DNA from: Panacagrimonas sp963975245
Lineage (GTDB): Bacteria > Pseudomonadota > Gammaproteobacteria > Nevskiales > Nevskiaceae
Assembly (NCBI GenBank): GCA_963975245.1
Contig: CAXBFJ010000001.1
Span: 124,001 to 188,000 of the forward strand
Direction: 5' to 3'
DNA: 64,000 bases
This document shows, in pieces, positions 8,874 to 17,968 of the stretch. Both the position numbers and the translations under genes were made by a program. How positions within the stretch are numbered: position 1 is the first letter of the stretch; the number at the start of each line of letters is the position of its first letter. The notes beneath the pieces are model-generated. The model searched no databases. It saw nothing but the letters and a program-made list of their open reading frames with translations, and had not been told where the DNA came from.

Positions 8874-9701
8874 TTGCGCGACAGGCAGCTGGACTTGGCT
8901 GCGCCAAAGGTTATGGGCGTTCTCAACCTGACGCCGGATTCCTTCTCAGATGGCGGCCGTTGGACTGACCCTGAGGTCGCATTCGAGCGTGCCCAGCTGA
9001 TGTTCGAGCAAGGCGCAGCCATCATCGACATCGGTGGAGAGTCAACACGCCCCGGTGCCGAAATGGTTTCCGAACAGGAAGAGCTCGATAGGGTCATGCC
9101 GGTGATCGAGGCAATCGTCGAGCGCATCGACTGCCCGGTCTCCATAGACACGATGAAGCCGGCAGTCATGCGGGCAGCTTGTTCGGCTGGCGTCAGCATG
9201 ATCAACGATGTCAATGCGCTGTGTAGCGAAGGCGCGCTCGAAGTTGCCGCATCGTCAGGTGTGGCCGTGTGTCTCATGCACATGCAGGGCGCACCCAGCA
9301 ATATGCAGGTATCTCCAAGGTACGAAGACGTGGTCGAGGAGGTCGGGTCTTTTCTACGCCATCGCATTCAGGCTTGCCTGGATATCGGAATGTCAGGCGA
9401 AGTTATTGCGGTTGATCCGGGGTTCGGATTTGGAAAGAGCCTGGACAACAACCTTCAGCTCCTGCGGGAACTCGAATCCCTGTGTCAGCTGGGATTTCCC
9501 TTGCTGGTAGGGTTGTCGAGGAAATCCATGTTCCAGCAGATCTGCGGCGCCCCGGTACAGGAGCGACTCCCGGCCAGCTTGGCAGCCGCAACGATGGCGG
9601 TACTGAACGGCGCGAATATTGTTCGTGCCCACGATGTGGCTGAAACCATTCAGGCGGTAAAGGTCGCAGCGGTACTGAGAAACATGCAGACGCTGTCCTG
9701 A
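8874..9701 (+). CDS. folP: dihydropteroate synthase
   Basis: FolP condenses p-aminobenzoate with hydroxymethyl-dihydropterin pyrophosphate to give dihydropteroate in folate synthesis. The TIM-barrel signatures are clear: VMGVLNLTPDSFSDGG near the N-terminus, DIGGESTRPG, the DPGFGFGKS loop and VGLSRKSMF. The start is uncertain. TTG at 8874 is the only ATG/GTG/TTG after the in-frame stop at 8802, and gives 275 residues, but the frame upstream (reading LFEVLAPGADGLILR) also looks protein-like, so a rarer start (for example ATT at 8826) cannot be excluded. It sits between ftsH and glmM, the conserved neighbourhood. Confidence 0.93.
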   Translation: MRDRQLDLAAPKVMGVLNLTPDSFSDGGRWTDPEVAFERAQLMFEQGAAIIDIGGESTRPGAEMVSEQEELDRVMPVIEAIVERIDCPVSIDTMKPAVMRAACSAGVSMINDVNALCSEGALEVAASSGVAVCLMHMQGAPSNMQVSPRYEDVVEEVGSFLRHRIQACLDIGMSGEVIAVDPGFGFGKSLDNNLQLLRELESLCQLGFPLLVGLSRKSMFQQICGAPVQERLPASLAAATMAVLNGANIVRAHDVAETIQAVKVAAVLRNMQTLS

Positions 9702-9828
9702 ACTGTGCATTGGGTTCGCAAGCAAGAGCTGCCGACGTGCAGTGGCGATTTCTGAATATGCGCCGGCTTTCACAATTCTCGATAATGGATCGTCTTTCCC
9801 GTCTCACCTGAAGGATCAGGAACAAGTC

Positions 9829-11175
9829 TTGGTAACTCATCGAAAATATTTTGGAACTGACGGCATTCGCGGGCCGGTAGGCACGGCGCCCATGTCACCC
9901 GACTTCGCTTTGAAGCTGGGGTGGGCAGCGGGGCGCGTCCTCGCTCGAACGCCCAAGGCGCGCGTCCTGATTGGCAAAGACACTCGTCGGTCCGGTTATA
10001 TGTTTGAGTCTGCTCTGGAAGCAGGGTTTGCCGCCGCCGGTGTGGAATCCGACATGCTCGGTCCATTGCCGACACCGGGCGTCGCCTACCTGACCCGCGC
10101 CTTGCGTGCTCAGGCTGGGGTGGTGATATCCGCTTCGCACAATCCGCATCACGATAATGGCGTGAAGTTTTTCGGCCCGGATGGCAGCAAGCTCAGCGAT
10201 CAGGTTGAAGCAGACATCGAAGCGTTGCTGGATCAGCCGCTGGAATGCGTGCCCTCTGATCGCCTTGGGCGTGCCCGGCGCATTGATGACGCACAAGGCC
10301 GCTATATTGAGTTCTGCAAGAGCAGTTTTCCCGTCAATCTCAGTCTCAAGGGCATGCGCATTGTGCTGGACTGTGCAAATGGTGCCGCATACAAAACCGC
10401 ACCGGCAGCCTTGGCGGAGCTGGGCGCCGAAGTGATCGTGATCGGAAATGCACCAGATGGATTCAACATCAATCGCGACTGTGGTTCGACGCATCTGGAA
10501 GGGCTCAAGCTCAAGGTGATTGAAACGGGTGCCAATCTGGGTATCGCCTTGGATGGTGACGCTGACCGCTGCCTGATGGTGACAGGCGATGGAACCCTGG
10601 TGGATGGCGACGAGATTCTGTACATCATTGCCCGTGCGCGTCAGCAGGCCGGGCGGTTGCATGGCCCGGTGATAGGTACGCTGATGTCCAACCTCGGGCT
10701 TGAGCAGGCCTTGGGCAGCATGGGTGTGCCCTTCAAGCGCGCCAAGGTGGGGGATCGTTATGTCATGGAGATGCTCAAAGCCGGTGGCGGCGAACTCGGT
10801 GGTGAGACGTCCGGGCATACCTTGTGTCTGGACCGTGCGCCCAGCGGCGATGGCACCATCACCGCGCTGCAGGTGCTTGCAGCCATGGTCGAAGCCAGGC
10901 GCACCGTGGGCGAATTGGCCTCGGGGATGAAAAAATTTCCGCAGGTCCTGATCAACGTTCGCCTGGAAACTTCAGCAGATGCGGTGATGTCATCGGCCCA
11001 GGTACAAGCAGCGGTCAGGCAAGTTGAGTCTCGGCTCGGCGAACGGGGGAGGGTATTGTTGCGGCCTTCCGGCACGGAGCCTCTCATCCGCGTGATGGTT
11101 GAAGCTGTTGAAGAAAACGAGACCCGGGAGGCTGCCGAAGCTATCGCAGATCAGGTCCGCGCCCTGTCGGCCTGA
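9829..11175 (+). CDS. glmM: phosphoglucosamine mutase
   Basis: GlmM converts glucosamine-6-phosphate to glucosamine-1-phosphate for peptidoglycan and LPS precursors. I choose TTG at 9829 as start: it gives MVTHRKYFGTDGIRG, matching the family N-terminus, and has AGGA 7 nt upstream; the longer frame from 9742 adds a non-homologous tail. The product is 448 residues (E. coli 445). The phosphoserine loop ISASHNPHHDNG puts the catalytic Ser at residue 103; the metal loop is DGDADRC; the sugar loop is GGETSGH; and the phosphate-binding loop RPSGTEPLIRVM is near the C-terminus. Confidence 0.96.
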   Translation: MVTHRKYFGTDGIRGPVGTAPMSPDFALKLGWAAGRVLARTPKARVLIGKDTRRSGYMFESALEAGFAAAGVESDMLGPLPTPGVAYLTRALRAQAGVVISASHNPHHDNGVKFFGPDGSKLSDQVEADIEALLDQPLECVPSDRLGRARRIDDAQGRYIEFCKSSFPVNLSLKGMRIVLDCANGAAYKTAPAALAELGAEVIVIGNAPDGFNINRDCGSTHLEGLKLKVIETGANLGIALDGDADRCLMVTGDGTLVDGDEILYIIARARQQAGRLHGPVIGTLMSNLGLEQALGSMGVPFKRAKVGDRYVMEMLKAGGGELGGETSGHTLCLDRAPSGDGTITALQVLAAMVEARRTVGELASGMKKFPQVLINVRLETSADAVMSSAQVQAAVRQVESRLGERGRVLLRPSGTEPLIRVMVEAVEENETREAAEAIADQVRALSA

Positions 11176-11211
11176 GCCCTTAAAGAACATGGATTCTAGG
11201 AGAAGAACAGT

Positions 11212-11973
11212 ATGAGTCGTCGTTACATGGTTGCTGGAAACTGGAAAATGAATGGCAGCCTCGCTGCCAATGCCGAACTCGTTGCGGGTATTTCAGCGGG
11301 CTTGTCCGCGTGCGCAGATGTTGAAGTGCTGGTATGTCCGCCGGCCGGATATCTGACCCAGGTGAAGGAGTTGATCGGTAACAGCGCCATCAAGTTGGGG
11401 GCGCAAAACCTGAGTGATCAGGCCAAACCCGGCGCCTTCACGGGAGAAATGCACGGCCAGATGCTCAGCGAGCTGGGCGCAACGCATGTAATTGTGGGGC
11501 ACTCCGAGCGCCGCTCTCTCTACGGTGAAACCAATGAATTGGTCGCTGCCAAGGTGCAGACTGCCCAGGCTCTGGGTCTGACCCCGGTACTTTGTGTCGG
11601 CGAAACGCTGGAACAAAGAGATGGCGGGCAGACAGAGTCCGTCCTCAAGCTGCAGCTTGAAACGGTGCTGGATCTGGTGGGTGTAGAAGCTTTCAGCAAT
11701 CTCGTCGTGGCCTACGAGCCCGTCTGGGCCATCGGAACCGGACGTACCGCCAGTGCAGAGCAGGCTCAGGATGCGCACGCCTTTCTGCGTGGCCTGATTG
11801 CACAGCGCAATGCTACGATAGGCGGCTCCGTGCAGATCCTGTACGGCGGAAGCGTCAAGCCGGGCAATGCGGCTGAGCTGTTCGCCGGTGCCGATGTCGA
11901 CGGAGGGCTGATCGGCGGTGCTTCCCTGAAGAGCGAGGATTTTCTCGGTATCTGTCGGGCGGCGCAGGCGTAG
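11212..11973 (+). CDS. tpiA: triosephosphate isomerase
   Basis: TpiA interconverts dihydroxyacetone phosphate and glyceraldehyde-3-phosphate. The 253-residue product shows the N-terminal GNWKMNG with the catalytic lysine, the catalytic histidine in IVGHSERR, the catalytic glutamate in VAYEPVWAIGTG, and the phosphate loop YGGSV near the end. A strong AGGAG precedes the ATG. It is 36 nt after glmM and 31 nt before secG, the same order as in Pseudomonas, and the three probably share a transcript. Confidence 0.97.
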   Translation: MSRRYMVAGNWKMNGSLAANAELVAGISAGLSACADVEVLVCPPAGYLTQVKELIGNSAIKLGAQNLSDQAKPGAFTGEMHGQMLSELGATHVIVGHSERRSLYGETNELVAAKVQTAQALGLTPVLCVGETLEQRDGGQTESVLKLQLETVLDLVGVEAFSNLVVAYEPVWAIGTGRTASAEQAQDAHAFLRGLIAQRNATIGGSVQILYGGSVKPGNAAELFAGADVDGGLIGGASLKSEDFLGICRAAQA

Positions 11974-12004
11974 GAAATCCAAATTCTCGAAGGTTGTACT
12001 TTAA

Positions 12005-12448
12005 ATGCATACGATTCTGGTGGTGGTGCAGGTTCTGGTCGCGGTGTCGCTGATTGGCCTGATCCTGGTTCAACACGGCAAAGGCGCTGATGCCGGCGCT
12101 GCTTTTGGCAGCGGGGCCTCGGGAACGGTATTTGGTGCGCGTGGCGCAGCTAATTTCCTGACCCGCCTGACCGCGATTCTCGCAACGGCTTTTTTTATTG
12201 CCTCCTTGACGCTGGCCTATCTGGTCAGTGATCGCTCACCCAAGAGCACCAGCGTGATTGACACCATGGGTGGTTCTTCACTGGTGACCGATGAAGTCGA
12301 AGAGCCGGTTGTCGATGAATCGACCTCGTCGGAAGCCACTGAGGCGGTACCGCCTGCACAAGATTCAGCGGCGCAAGCGCCCCAAGGCGAAGCAGAGGCC
12401 GCTGGCGCAGAGTCCCCGGAGGCCAGTTCGCCCAAGGTTCCAAAATAA
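12005..12448 (+). CDS. secG: preprotein translocase subunit SecG
   Basis: SecG is the small accessory subunit of the SecYEG channel. The 147-residue product has two membrane helices (residues ~2-20 and ~55-75) flanking the conserved cytoplasmic loop (LVQHGKGADAGAAFG ... SGTVFG), followed by a long acidic, Ala/Glu/Pro-rich tail of about 70 residues of low complexity, longer than in E. coli (110 residues in total). It lies between tpiA and tRNA-Leu, the canonical place. Confidence 0.94.
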   Translation: MHTILVVVQVLVAVSLIGLILVQHGKGADAGAAFGSGASGTVFGARGAANFLTRLTAILATAFFIASLTLAYLVSDRSPKSTSVIDTMGGSSLVTDEVEEPVVDESTSSEATEAVPPAQDSAAQAPQGEAEAAGAESPEASSPKVPK

Positions 12449-12503
12449 TTTTTCACTTGGGGCGAGACAAAGTGAGAATGAGTCGCTAAGATTCGCGCCC
12501 CTT

Positions 12504-12588
12504 GCCGACGTGGCGGAATTGGTAGACGCACTACCTTGAGGTGGTAGCGGCGAGAGCCGTGGGGGTTCGAGTCCCTCCGTCGGCACCA
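12504..12588 (+). tRNA. tRNA-Leu (anticodon GAG)
   Basis: An 85-nt class II tRNA. The acceptor GCCGACG pairs with CGTCGGC; the anticodon arm is CTACC-TTGAGGT-GGTAG, giving anticodon GAG; there is a short variable arm (CGGCGAGAGCCG region), a T-loop GGTTCGAGTCC, and an encoded CCA. A tRNA-Leu(GAG) after secG is standard in Pseudomonas and related bacteria. Confidence 0.97.
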
Positions 12589-12628
12589 GATTTTGGAAAT
12601 TAATTTATCCAGAATCAGGGAGTTTCAA

Positions 12629-12658
12629 TTGCGGTAAGGGCGTCTAGCCCGCTATAAT
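12629..12658 (+). promoter_or_regulatory. candidate sigma-70 promoter for tRNA-fMet / rimP operon
   Basis: TTGCGG at 12629-12634 and a perfect TATAAT at 12653-12658 are separated by 18 nt, and the initiator tRNA begins 14 nt after the -10. The spacer holds a small GGGC/GCCC inverted repeat. Position and match support a promoter for the tRNA and, by readthrough, the rimP-nusA-infB operon. Confidence 0.65.
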
Positions 12659-12672
12659 GTTCGTCTGTCTGG

Positions 12673-12749
<77 letters not shown>

Positions 12750-12766
12750 AAATTGATTTGGTTCCA

Positions 12767-12787
12767 GGCCCCTTGTGGGCCTTTTTT
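12767..12787 (+). terminator. intrinsic terminator after tRNA-fMet
   Basis: GGCCC-CTTGT-GGGCC followed directly by six Ts. It begins 18 nt after the tRNA and ends 38 nt before the rimP start, so it probably trims tRNA transcription while letting some polymerase continue into the nusA operon. Confidence 0.8.
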
Positions 12788-12825
12788 ATTTGGTGTCGCT
12801 TTTTTTTCGGGCAAGTGGAGAGCGG

Positions 12826-13317
12826 GTGCTTCAAGATCAATTGATTACGCTGATAGAACCACTGATCGAATCCATCGGATACGAGTTGGTTCTGCTGGAA
12901 TATCTCCCTCAGGGGCGATCAGCGACCGTGCGTATCTATATTGATTCCGAGGACGGCGTGGGGCTGGATGATTGTTCTGCCGTCAGCCGGGAAGTCGCCG
13001 CGCTGCTGGATGTCGAGGACCCGGTCACAGTCCCCTACGACCTGGAAGTGTCCTCGCCAGGGCTGGATCGGCCACTTGCCAAGCCAGCGCACTTTGAGCG
13101 GTTTGTCGGATGTGAGGCGAAAGTTGATCTCGCGGTTCCACTGGAAGGCCAGCGGCGTTTCGTCGGAAAAATTTGCAGCACATCAGCGGACAGTGTGCGC
13201 CTCGAAAGTGCGCGCGGCGAAGTGGAGCTGGCATACGCCTCTATCGCCAGGGCGCGCCTGGTACCAGATTATTCAATTAATAACAGTCCATTAAACGGGC
13301 CCGAGGGCAAGGCGTGA
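12826..13317 (+). CDS. rimP: ribosome maturation factor RimP
   Basis: RimP is needed for 30S subunit maturation. From GTG at 12826 the product is 163 residues with the family core (TVRIYIDSEDGVGLDDCSAVSR; ALLDVEDPV; LEVSSPGLDRPL). A longer frame starts at 12775 but overlaps the terminator and adds unrelated residues, so the GTG with a GGAG just upstream is preferred. The stop overlaps the nusA GTG (GTGA), implying translational coupling. First gene of rimP-nusA-infB-rbfA-truB. Confidence 0.94.
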   Translation: MLQDQLITLIEPLIESIGYELVLLEYLPQGRSATVRIYIDSEDGVGLDDCSAVSREVAALLDVEDPVTVPYDLEVSSPGLDRPLAKPAHFERFVGCEAKVDLAVPLEGQRRFVGKICSTSADSVRLESARGEVELAYASIARARLVPDYSINNSPLNGPEGKA

Positions 13318-14801
13318 GCAAGAACATTCTTTTGATGGCCGATGTGGTTTCCAACGAGAAAGGCGTCGACAAGGACACCATTTTCGAGGCCCTGGAGGCT
13401 GCGCTGGCTTCCGCAACCAAGGAAAGCCACGGTGATGAGTCTGATATTCGCGTCACCATCGATCGCGAAACGGGCGATTACGAATCTTTCCGACGCTGGA
13501 CGGTTTTCGAGGATGACAGCGAAGATTTCGAATTCCCCGAGCGTGAGATCAAGCTGACCTACGCGCTCAAGGAGTATCCGGATATCAAGGTCGGAGACGT
13601 CATCGAGAAGCCAATCGAATCGATCGATTTCGGGCGCATCGGGGCGCAGCGTGCCAAGCAGGTGATCGTGCAGAAAGTGCGCGATGCCGAGCGCGCGCAG
13701 GTTGTGGAGGCCTACAAGGATCGCGTCGGCGAATTGCTGACGGGTCTGGTCAAGCGGCTCGAGCGAGGTTCTGTGATTGTGGATCTGGGCGGCAGCTCCG
13801 AGGCCATCATTCCACGTGATCATCTCATTCCTCGCGAACCGGTCCGACCCGGCGACCGTATTCGCGGATATCTCTACGAAGTGGGCCCTCAGACACGTGG
13901 CCCGCAGTTGTCCATCTCCAGAACGCTGCCGCAGTTGCTGATGCAACTGTTCGAATTGGAAGTGCCGGAAATTGCGCAGGGCCTGATTGAACTCAAAGGT
14001 GCAGCACGCGATCCCGGTCTGCGCGCGAAGATTGCGGTGCAAGCCAAGGACAAGCGCATTGATCCTGTCGGTGCTTGTGTGGGCATGCGCGGTTCGCGCG
14101 TCCAAAGCGTTTCAAATGAGTTGGCTGGCGAGCGAGTGGATATCGTGCCCTGGGACGAAAATCCAGCGCAGTTCGTGATTAACGCAATGGCGCCCGCCGA
14201 AGTCGAGAACGTGGTGATCGATGAAGAGTCCCACGCCATGTCGATTGGTGTGGCAGAAGACAAGCTGGCGCAGGCGATCGGTCGTGGTGGCCAGAATGTC
14301 CGATTGGCGTCCGAGCTGACGGGCTGGACGCTCAACGTCATGACCACCGCAGATCTTGAAAGCAAGAAAGACGAGGAAAACAAGGGCGTTCTCGAGCTGT
14401 TCATGACGGAGCTCGACGTGGATGCAGAAGTTGCCTCTGTGCTGGTCGACGAAGGTTTTACGTCACTTGAAGAAGTGGCTTACGTGCCTGACGAAGAGCT
14501 GATGCACATCGAGGAATTTGACGAAGCCATCGTCGAAGAGCTTCGATCCCGTGCGCAGGACGTCCTGCTGACCAAGGCGATTGCCAAGGCCGAATCGGCT
14601 GCAGATGTGGCCCCGGCAGAAGATCTGCTGGCGGTTGAAGGAATGAATGAAGAACTGGCTTACGGGCTGGCGGCTGCCGGTGTCGTGACCGCCGAGAATC
14701 TTGCGGATCTGGCAACCGATGAGTTGTTGGAACTGGTCGAGATGGATGAGGCCGAAGCGCAGACGCTCATCATGGCGGCTCGCACCAAGGTTTACGCCTG
14801 A
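13314..14801 (+). CDS. nusA: transcription termination/antitermination factor NusA
   Basis: NusA binds RNA polymerase and modulates pausing, termination and antitermination. The 495-residue product has the usual proteobacterial layout: N-terminal polymerase-binding domain (1-~125), S1 domain (~135-200, GLVKRLERGSVIVDLGG), KH1/KH2 (GACVGMRGSRV; KLAQAIGRGGQNVRLA), and two acidic C-terminal repeats (~365-495). The start is GTG at 13314 overlapping the rimP stop. The next gene, infB, begins 37 nt later. Confidence 0.96.
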   Translation: MSKNILLMADVVSNEKGVDKDTIFEALEAALASATKESHGDESDIRVTIDRETGDYESFRRWTVFEDDSEDFEFPEREIKLTYALKEYPDIKVGDVIEKPIESIDFGRIGAQRAKQVIVQKVRDAERAQVVEAYKDRVGELLTGLVKRLERGSVIVDLGGSSEAIIPRDHLIPREPVRPGDRIRGYLYEVGPQTRGPQLSISRTLPQLLMQLFELEVPEIAQGLIELKGAARDPGLRAKIAVQAKDKRIDPVGACVGMRGSRVQSVSNELAGERVDIVPWDENPAQFVINAMAPAEVENVVIDEESHAMSIGVAEDKLAQAIGRGGQNVRLASELTGWTLNVMTTADLESKKDEENKGVLELFMTELDVDAEVASVLVDEGFTSLEEVAYVPDEELMHIEEFDEAIVEELRSRAQDVLLTKAIAKAESAADVAPAEDLLAVEGMNEELAYGLAAAGVVTAENLADLATDELLELVEMDEAEAQTLIMAARTKVYA

Positions 14802-14838
14802 GCCATCACCTCCAACTACGGAACAACGCGACGCAAAC

Positions 14839-17484
14839 ATGTCAAAAGTTACTGTCCAGAATTTCGCTGACGAACTGAAGCGTCCGGTTGACGAGTTGCT
14901 AGCGCAGCTCAAGGATGCTGGCGTGTCGGCTGAAGATGCATCTTCGCCCTTGTCATCCGCTGACAAGCTGTCTTTGCTGAACTATCTGCGCAAGAAGACG
15001 CGTGGGCCGATGGGGGCGTCCACCAATGCGGGCGGCTCGGGATCTGGGCGCATCACCATGAAGCGCAAGGAAACCAGCGAGCTCAAGCTCGGTGGCGGAC
15101 GCGGTCTGCCGTCCAAGACTGTGAGCGTGGAAGTGCGCAAGAAGCGTGTGTTCAAGGCGCCGCCGCCTCCGCAGAAGACAGAGGAAGATCTGGCCAGGGA
15201 AGCGGCCGAAGCAGAAGCGCGAGCAGCCAGAGCCGAGGCAGAGCGCGAAGCGGCGGCAGCGAAAGAAGCACAGGCAGCCGAAGCCCGGCGAATCGAAGAA
15301 GAAGAGGCACGCAAACGCGAGGAAGCCGAAGCCGCGGCTGCTGCAGAGGCAGCGGCCAGCGCCGAGGCTGCTGAGAAGGCCAAGCAGGAGCATGCCGAGC
15401 GGCTCAAGAATGATCCGATCTATCGCGCGAAGATGGAGGCTGAAGGGTCTCGCCGCCGTGCGGAAGAGAACCTGAGACGAGCCGCCGAAGCGAAGAATGC
15501 CGCGCCGGAACCGGCTGCGACTCCGGCTGGACCCGCATCGCCTGCCAAAAAATCAGGTGGTGATCGTGATCGTCGTGATCGTCAGCGCGAGGAACTGCAT
15601 GTCGCGCAGGGCAAGGGCGGAAAGCGCGACAAGAAGCGCCGCAAGCCGACCGGGCAGGTTCGTGTCGACAACGCGCACCAGTTTGAAAAGCCAGTTGCTC
15701 CGATTGTGAGAGAGGTGGAGGTTCCCGAAGGGATTACGGTTTCCGAACTGGCCAATCGTATGGCCGTCAAGGCCACCGATTTGATCAAGGTCATGATGAA
15801 GAGTGGTGTCATGGCCACCATTAATCAGATTCTCGATCAGGACACGGCTGTTCTGATGGTTGAGGAACTTGGACACAAGGCCAAGCCGGTCACGGGTAGT
15901 GAGCTCGAAGAGGGCTTGATCCAGGCCGTTGAAGGCACTCGCCATGACGCCGAAGAAGAAACGCGGCCGCCGGTGGTGACGATCATGGGGCATGTTGATC
16001 ACGGCAAGACTTCGCTGCTCGATTACATGCGCAAGACCCGCGTCGCCGCAGGCGAAGCGGGTGGAATTACGCAACATATTGGTGCTTACCACGTCACCAC
16101 CGACAAGGGTGTCGTCACGTTTCTGGATACGCCAGGTCACGCGGCTTTCACGCGCATGCGAGCTCGCGGTGCCCAGGTCACGGACGTGGTGATTCTCGTG
16201 GTTGCCGGGGACGATGGTGTGATGCCTCAGACGCGCGAAGCTATTCAGCACGCGCGGGCTTCCGGTGCGCCGATGGTGGTGGCGGTCACCAAGATCGACA
16301 AAGAAGAATCGGATATCACCCGGGTCAAGAACGAACTGCTGAAAGAAGAAGTCATTTCAGAAGAGTTTGGCGGCGACATTCAGATCGTGGGTGTGTCATC
16401 GGTAAGCGGTGAAGGTATTGATGACCTGTTGGATGCCATTTTGCTTCAGGCTGAAGTCTTGGAGCTCAAGGCCGCTGTTGATGTCCCGGCACGTGGACAG
16501 GTCGTGGAGGCCTCCATTGAAAAGGGCCGTGGTCCGGTGGCAACTGTTCTGGTGCGAGAGGGCACTCTGAAGCAGGGCGATGTGGTCCTGACCGGTTCGC
16601 ATTTTGGTCGTGTCCGAGCCATGTTTGACGAAGCAGGCAAGCCGAGTAAATCAGCCGGTCCGTCTATTCCAGTGCAGGTTCTGGGGTTGTCCGGCGTGCC
16701 ATCGGCAGGTGATGACATTGTGGTTGTGGCTGACGAACGCAAGGCACGCGAACTTGCCGCACTGCGTGAAAACAAGCAGCGCGAGCTCAAGATTGCGCAG
16801 TCTCAAGCCGTGCGCATGGAGCAGGTTTTTGCCCGCATGGGTGAGAACGAGGGCGAGATCAAGCAGCTCAACCTGATGATCAAGGCGGATGTGCAAGGCT
16901 CTGCTGAAGCCATCGCCGAAGCTTTGCGCAAGCTTCCAAGTGCAGAGATTCGGGTCAACGTTCTGTCTGCAACCATCGGCGGTATCAGTGAATCGGATGT
17001 TGATCTTGCACTGGCCTCACGTGCGATCATTTTCGGCTTCAATGTGCGTGCCGACAGTGTTGCAAGAAAGCGAATTCAGGACAGCGGCATCGACGTTCGA
17101 TACTACTCGGTGATCTACCAGGTGCTGGATGACGTTACCGCTGCAATCTCCGGCTTGCTGGGCACCGAGTTGCGCGAGCAGATCGTCGGTATCGCGGAAG
17201 TGCGCGATGTTTTCCGTTCATCCGAACTGGGTAGCATCGCCGGCTGTCTGGTGATTGAAGGCGCGGTGCAGCGCAATCTGCCGATTCGTGTGTTGCGGGA
17301 TCAGACCGTGATCTACGAAGGTGTGCTGGAATCACTGCGCCGTTTCAAGGATGACGTTCAGAAGGTTGAGGCAGGTACCGAGTGCGGTATTGGCGTCAAG
17401 AATTACAACGACATCAAGTCTGGTGACCAGATCGAGTGCTTTGACCGTATTGAGGTCAAGCGCACGGTCAAAGCCGAAGCCTAA
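14839..17484 (+). CDS. infB: translation initiation factor IF-2
   Basis: IF-2 is the GTPase that brings initiator tRNA to the 30S subunit and promotes 70S joining. The product is 881 residues from the ATG at 14839 (the in-frame extension to 14701 lies inside nusA). It has the N-terminal IF2N domain (VTVQNFADELKRPVDELL), a long Glu/Ala/Arg-rich low-complexity linker (~100-270), a second IF2N-like segment, and the G domain from ~residue 375 with GHVDHGKTS, DTPGH and TKID. Domains II-IV and the fMet-tRNA-binding C-terminus follow. Encoding it in the same operon as initiator tRNA is a conserved arrangement. Confidence 0.97.
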   Translation: MSKVTVQNFADELKRPVDELLAQLKDAGVSAEDASSPLSSADKLSLLNYLRKKTRGPMGASTNAGGSGSGRITMKRKETSELKLGGGRGLPSKTVSVEVRKKRVFKAPPPPQKTEEDLAREAAEAEARAARAEAEREAAAAKEAQAAEARRIEEEEARKREEAEAAAAAEAAASAEAAEKAKQEHAERLKNDPIYRAKMEAEGSRRRAEENLRRAAEAKNAAPEPAATPAGPASPAKKSGGDRDRRDRQREELHVAQGKGGKRDKKRRKPTGQVRVDNAHQFEKPVAPIVREVEVPEGITVSELANRMAVKATDLIKVMMKSGVMATINQILDQDTAVLMVEELGHKAKPVTGSELEEGLIQAVEGTRHDAEEETRPPVVTIMGHVDHGKTSLLDYMRKTRVAAGEAGGITQHIGAYHVTTDKGVVTFLDTPGHAAFTRMRARGAQVTDVVILVVAGDDGVMPQTREAIQHARASGAPMVVAVTKIDKEESDITRVKNELLKEEVISEEFGGDIQIVGVSSVSGEGIDDLLDAILLQAEVLELKAAVDVPARGQVVEASIEKGRGPVATVLVREGTLKQGDVVLTGSHFGRVRAMFDEAGKPSKSAGPSIPVQVLGLSGVPSAGDDIVVVADERKARELAALRENKQRELKIAQSQAVRMEQVFARMGENEGEIKQLNLMIKADVQGSAEAIAEALRKLPSAEIRVNVLSATIGGISESDVDLALASRAIIFGFNVRADSVARKRIQDSGIDVRYYSVIYQVLDDVTAAISGLLGTELREQIVGIAEVRDVFRSSELGSIAGCLVIEGAVQRNLPIRVLRDQTVIYEGVLESLRRFKDDVQKVEAGTECGIGVKNYNDIKSGDQIECFDRIEVKRTVKAEA

Positions 17485-17559
17485 TTTGCAGATAATTGAC
17501 TCAGGAACCCCTGCGAGGGCGGTGTCCATATTTCGGCTCATCCAGGGTAAGAGTATTTC

Positions 17560-17958
17560 TTGAAAGAGTTTCCGCGAAAACTAAGGATCAATACCCAGCT
17601 GCAGCGTGAGCTAGCCGCCTTGATCCATGAAGAGCTGACAGACCCCCGCATCGCGGGTATCTCCATTACGCATGTGGAGGCATCTCCAGACCTGAGGAAC
17701 GCGACCATCCTGGTAAGTTCTCTCAAGAGCGATGAGGATCTGGCAAAGGGCGTCAAAGCCCTGAATGGCGCCGCGCCTGTCTTGCGCCGCGGTCTTGGCG
17801 GCAGGCTCAAGTTGCGAAGAGTGCCTGCGCTGAGCTTTCGGGCAGATGCGCAGCTTCGGAATGCAGATCGCCTCAGTGTGATGATCCGCGATGCGGTGGT
17901 CAGTGATTCTGGCCACGCGCGTGATCGCGGCGATGGCGGCGAATCCAACGATTCCTGA
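17560..17958 (+). CDS. rbfA: ribosome-binding factor A
   Basis: RbfA assists late 30S maturation around the 5' helix of 16S rRNA. The 132-residue product has the KH-like fold signatures: RINTQLQRELAALIHEEL, DPRIAGISITHVEASPDLRNA, and LRRVPALSFRAD. The start is TTG at 17560, giving MKEFPRKLR; no ATG in frame gives a full domain. It sits 75 nt after infB and 10 nt before truB. The C-terminus is hydrophilic with Gly/Asp. Confidence 0.94.
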   Translation: MKEFPRKLRINTQLQRELAALIHEELTDPRIAGISITHVEASPDLRNATILVSSLKSDEDLAKGVKALNGAAPVLRRGLGGRLKLRRVPALSFRADAQLRNADRLSVMIRDAVVSDSGHARDRGDGGESNDS

Positions 17959-17968
17959 GGACTGATTG

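Noticed and set aside
12775..12825. N-terminal extension of rimP
   Set aside because: Starts inside the terminator stem and encodes residues without family similarity; GTG at 12826 fits better.
13269..14105. 278-codon open frame antisense to nusA
   Set aside because: Composition is a mirror of nusA and no start signal or domain is seen.
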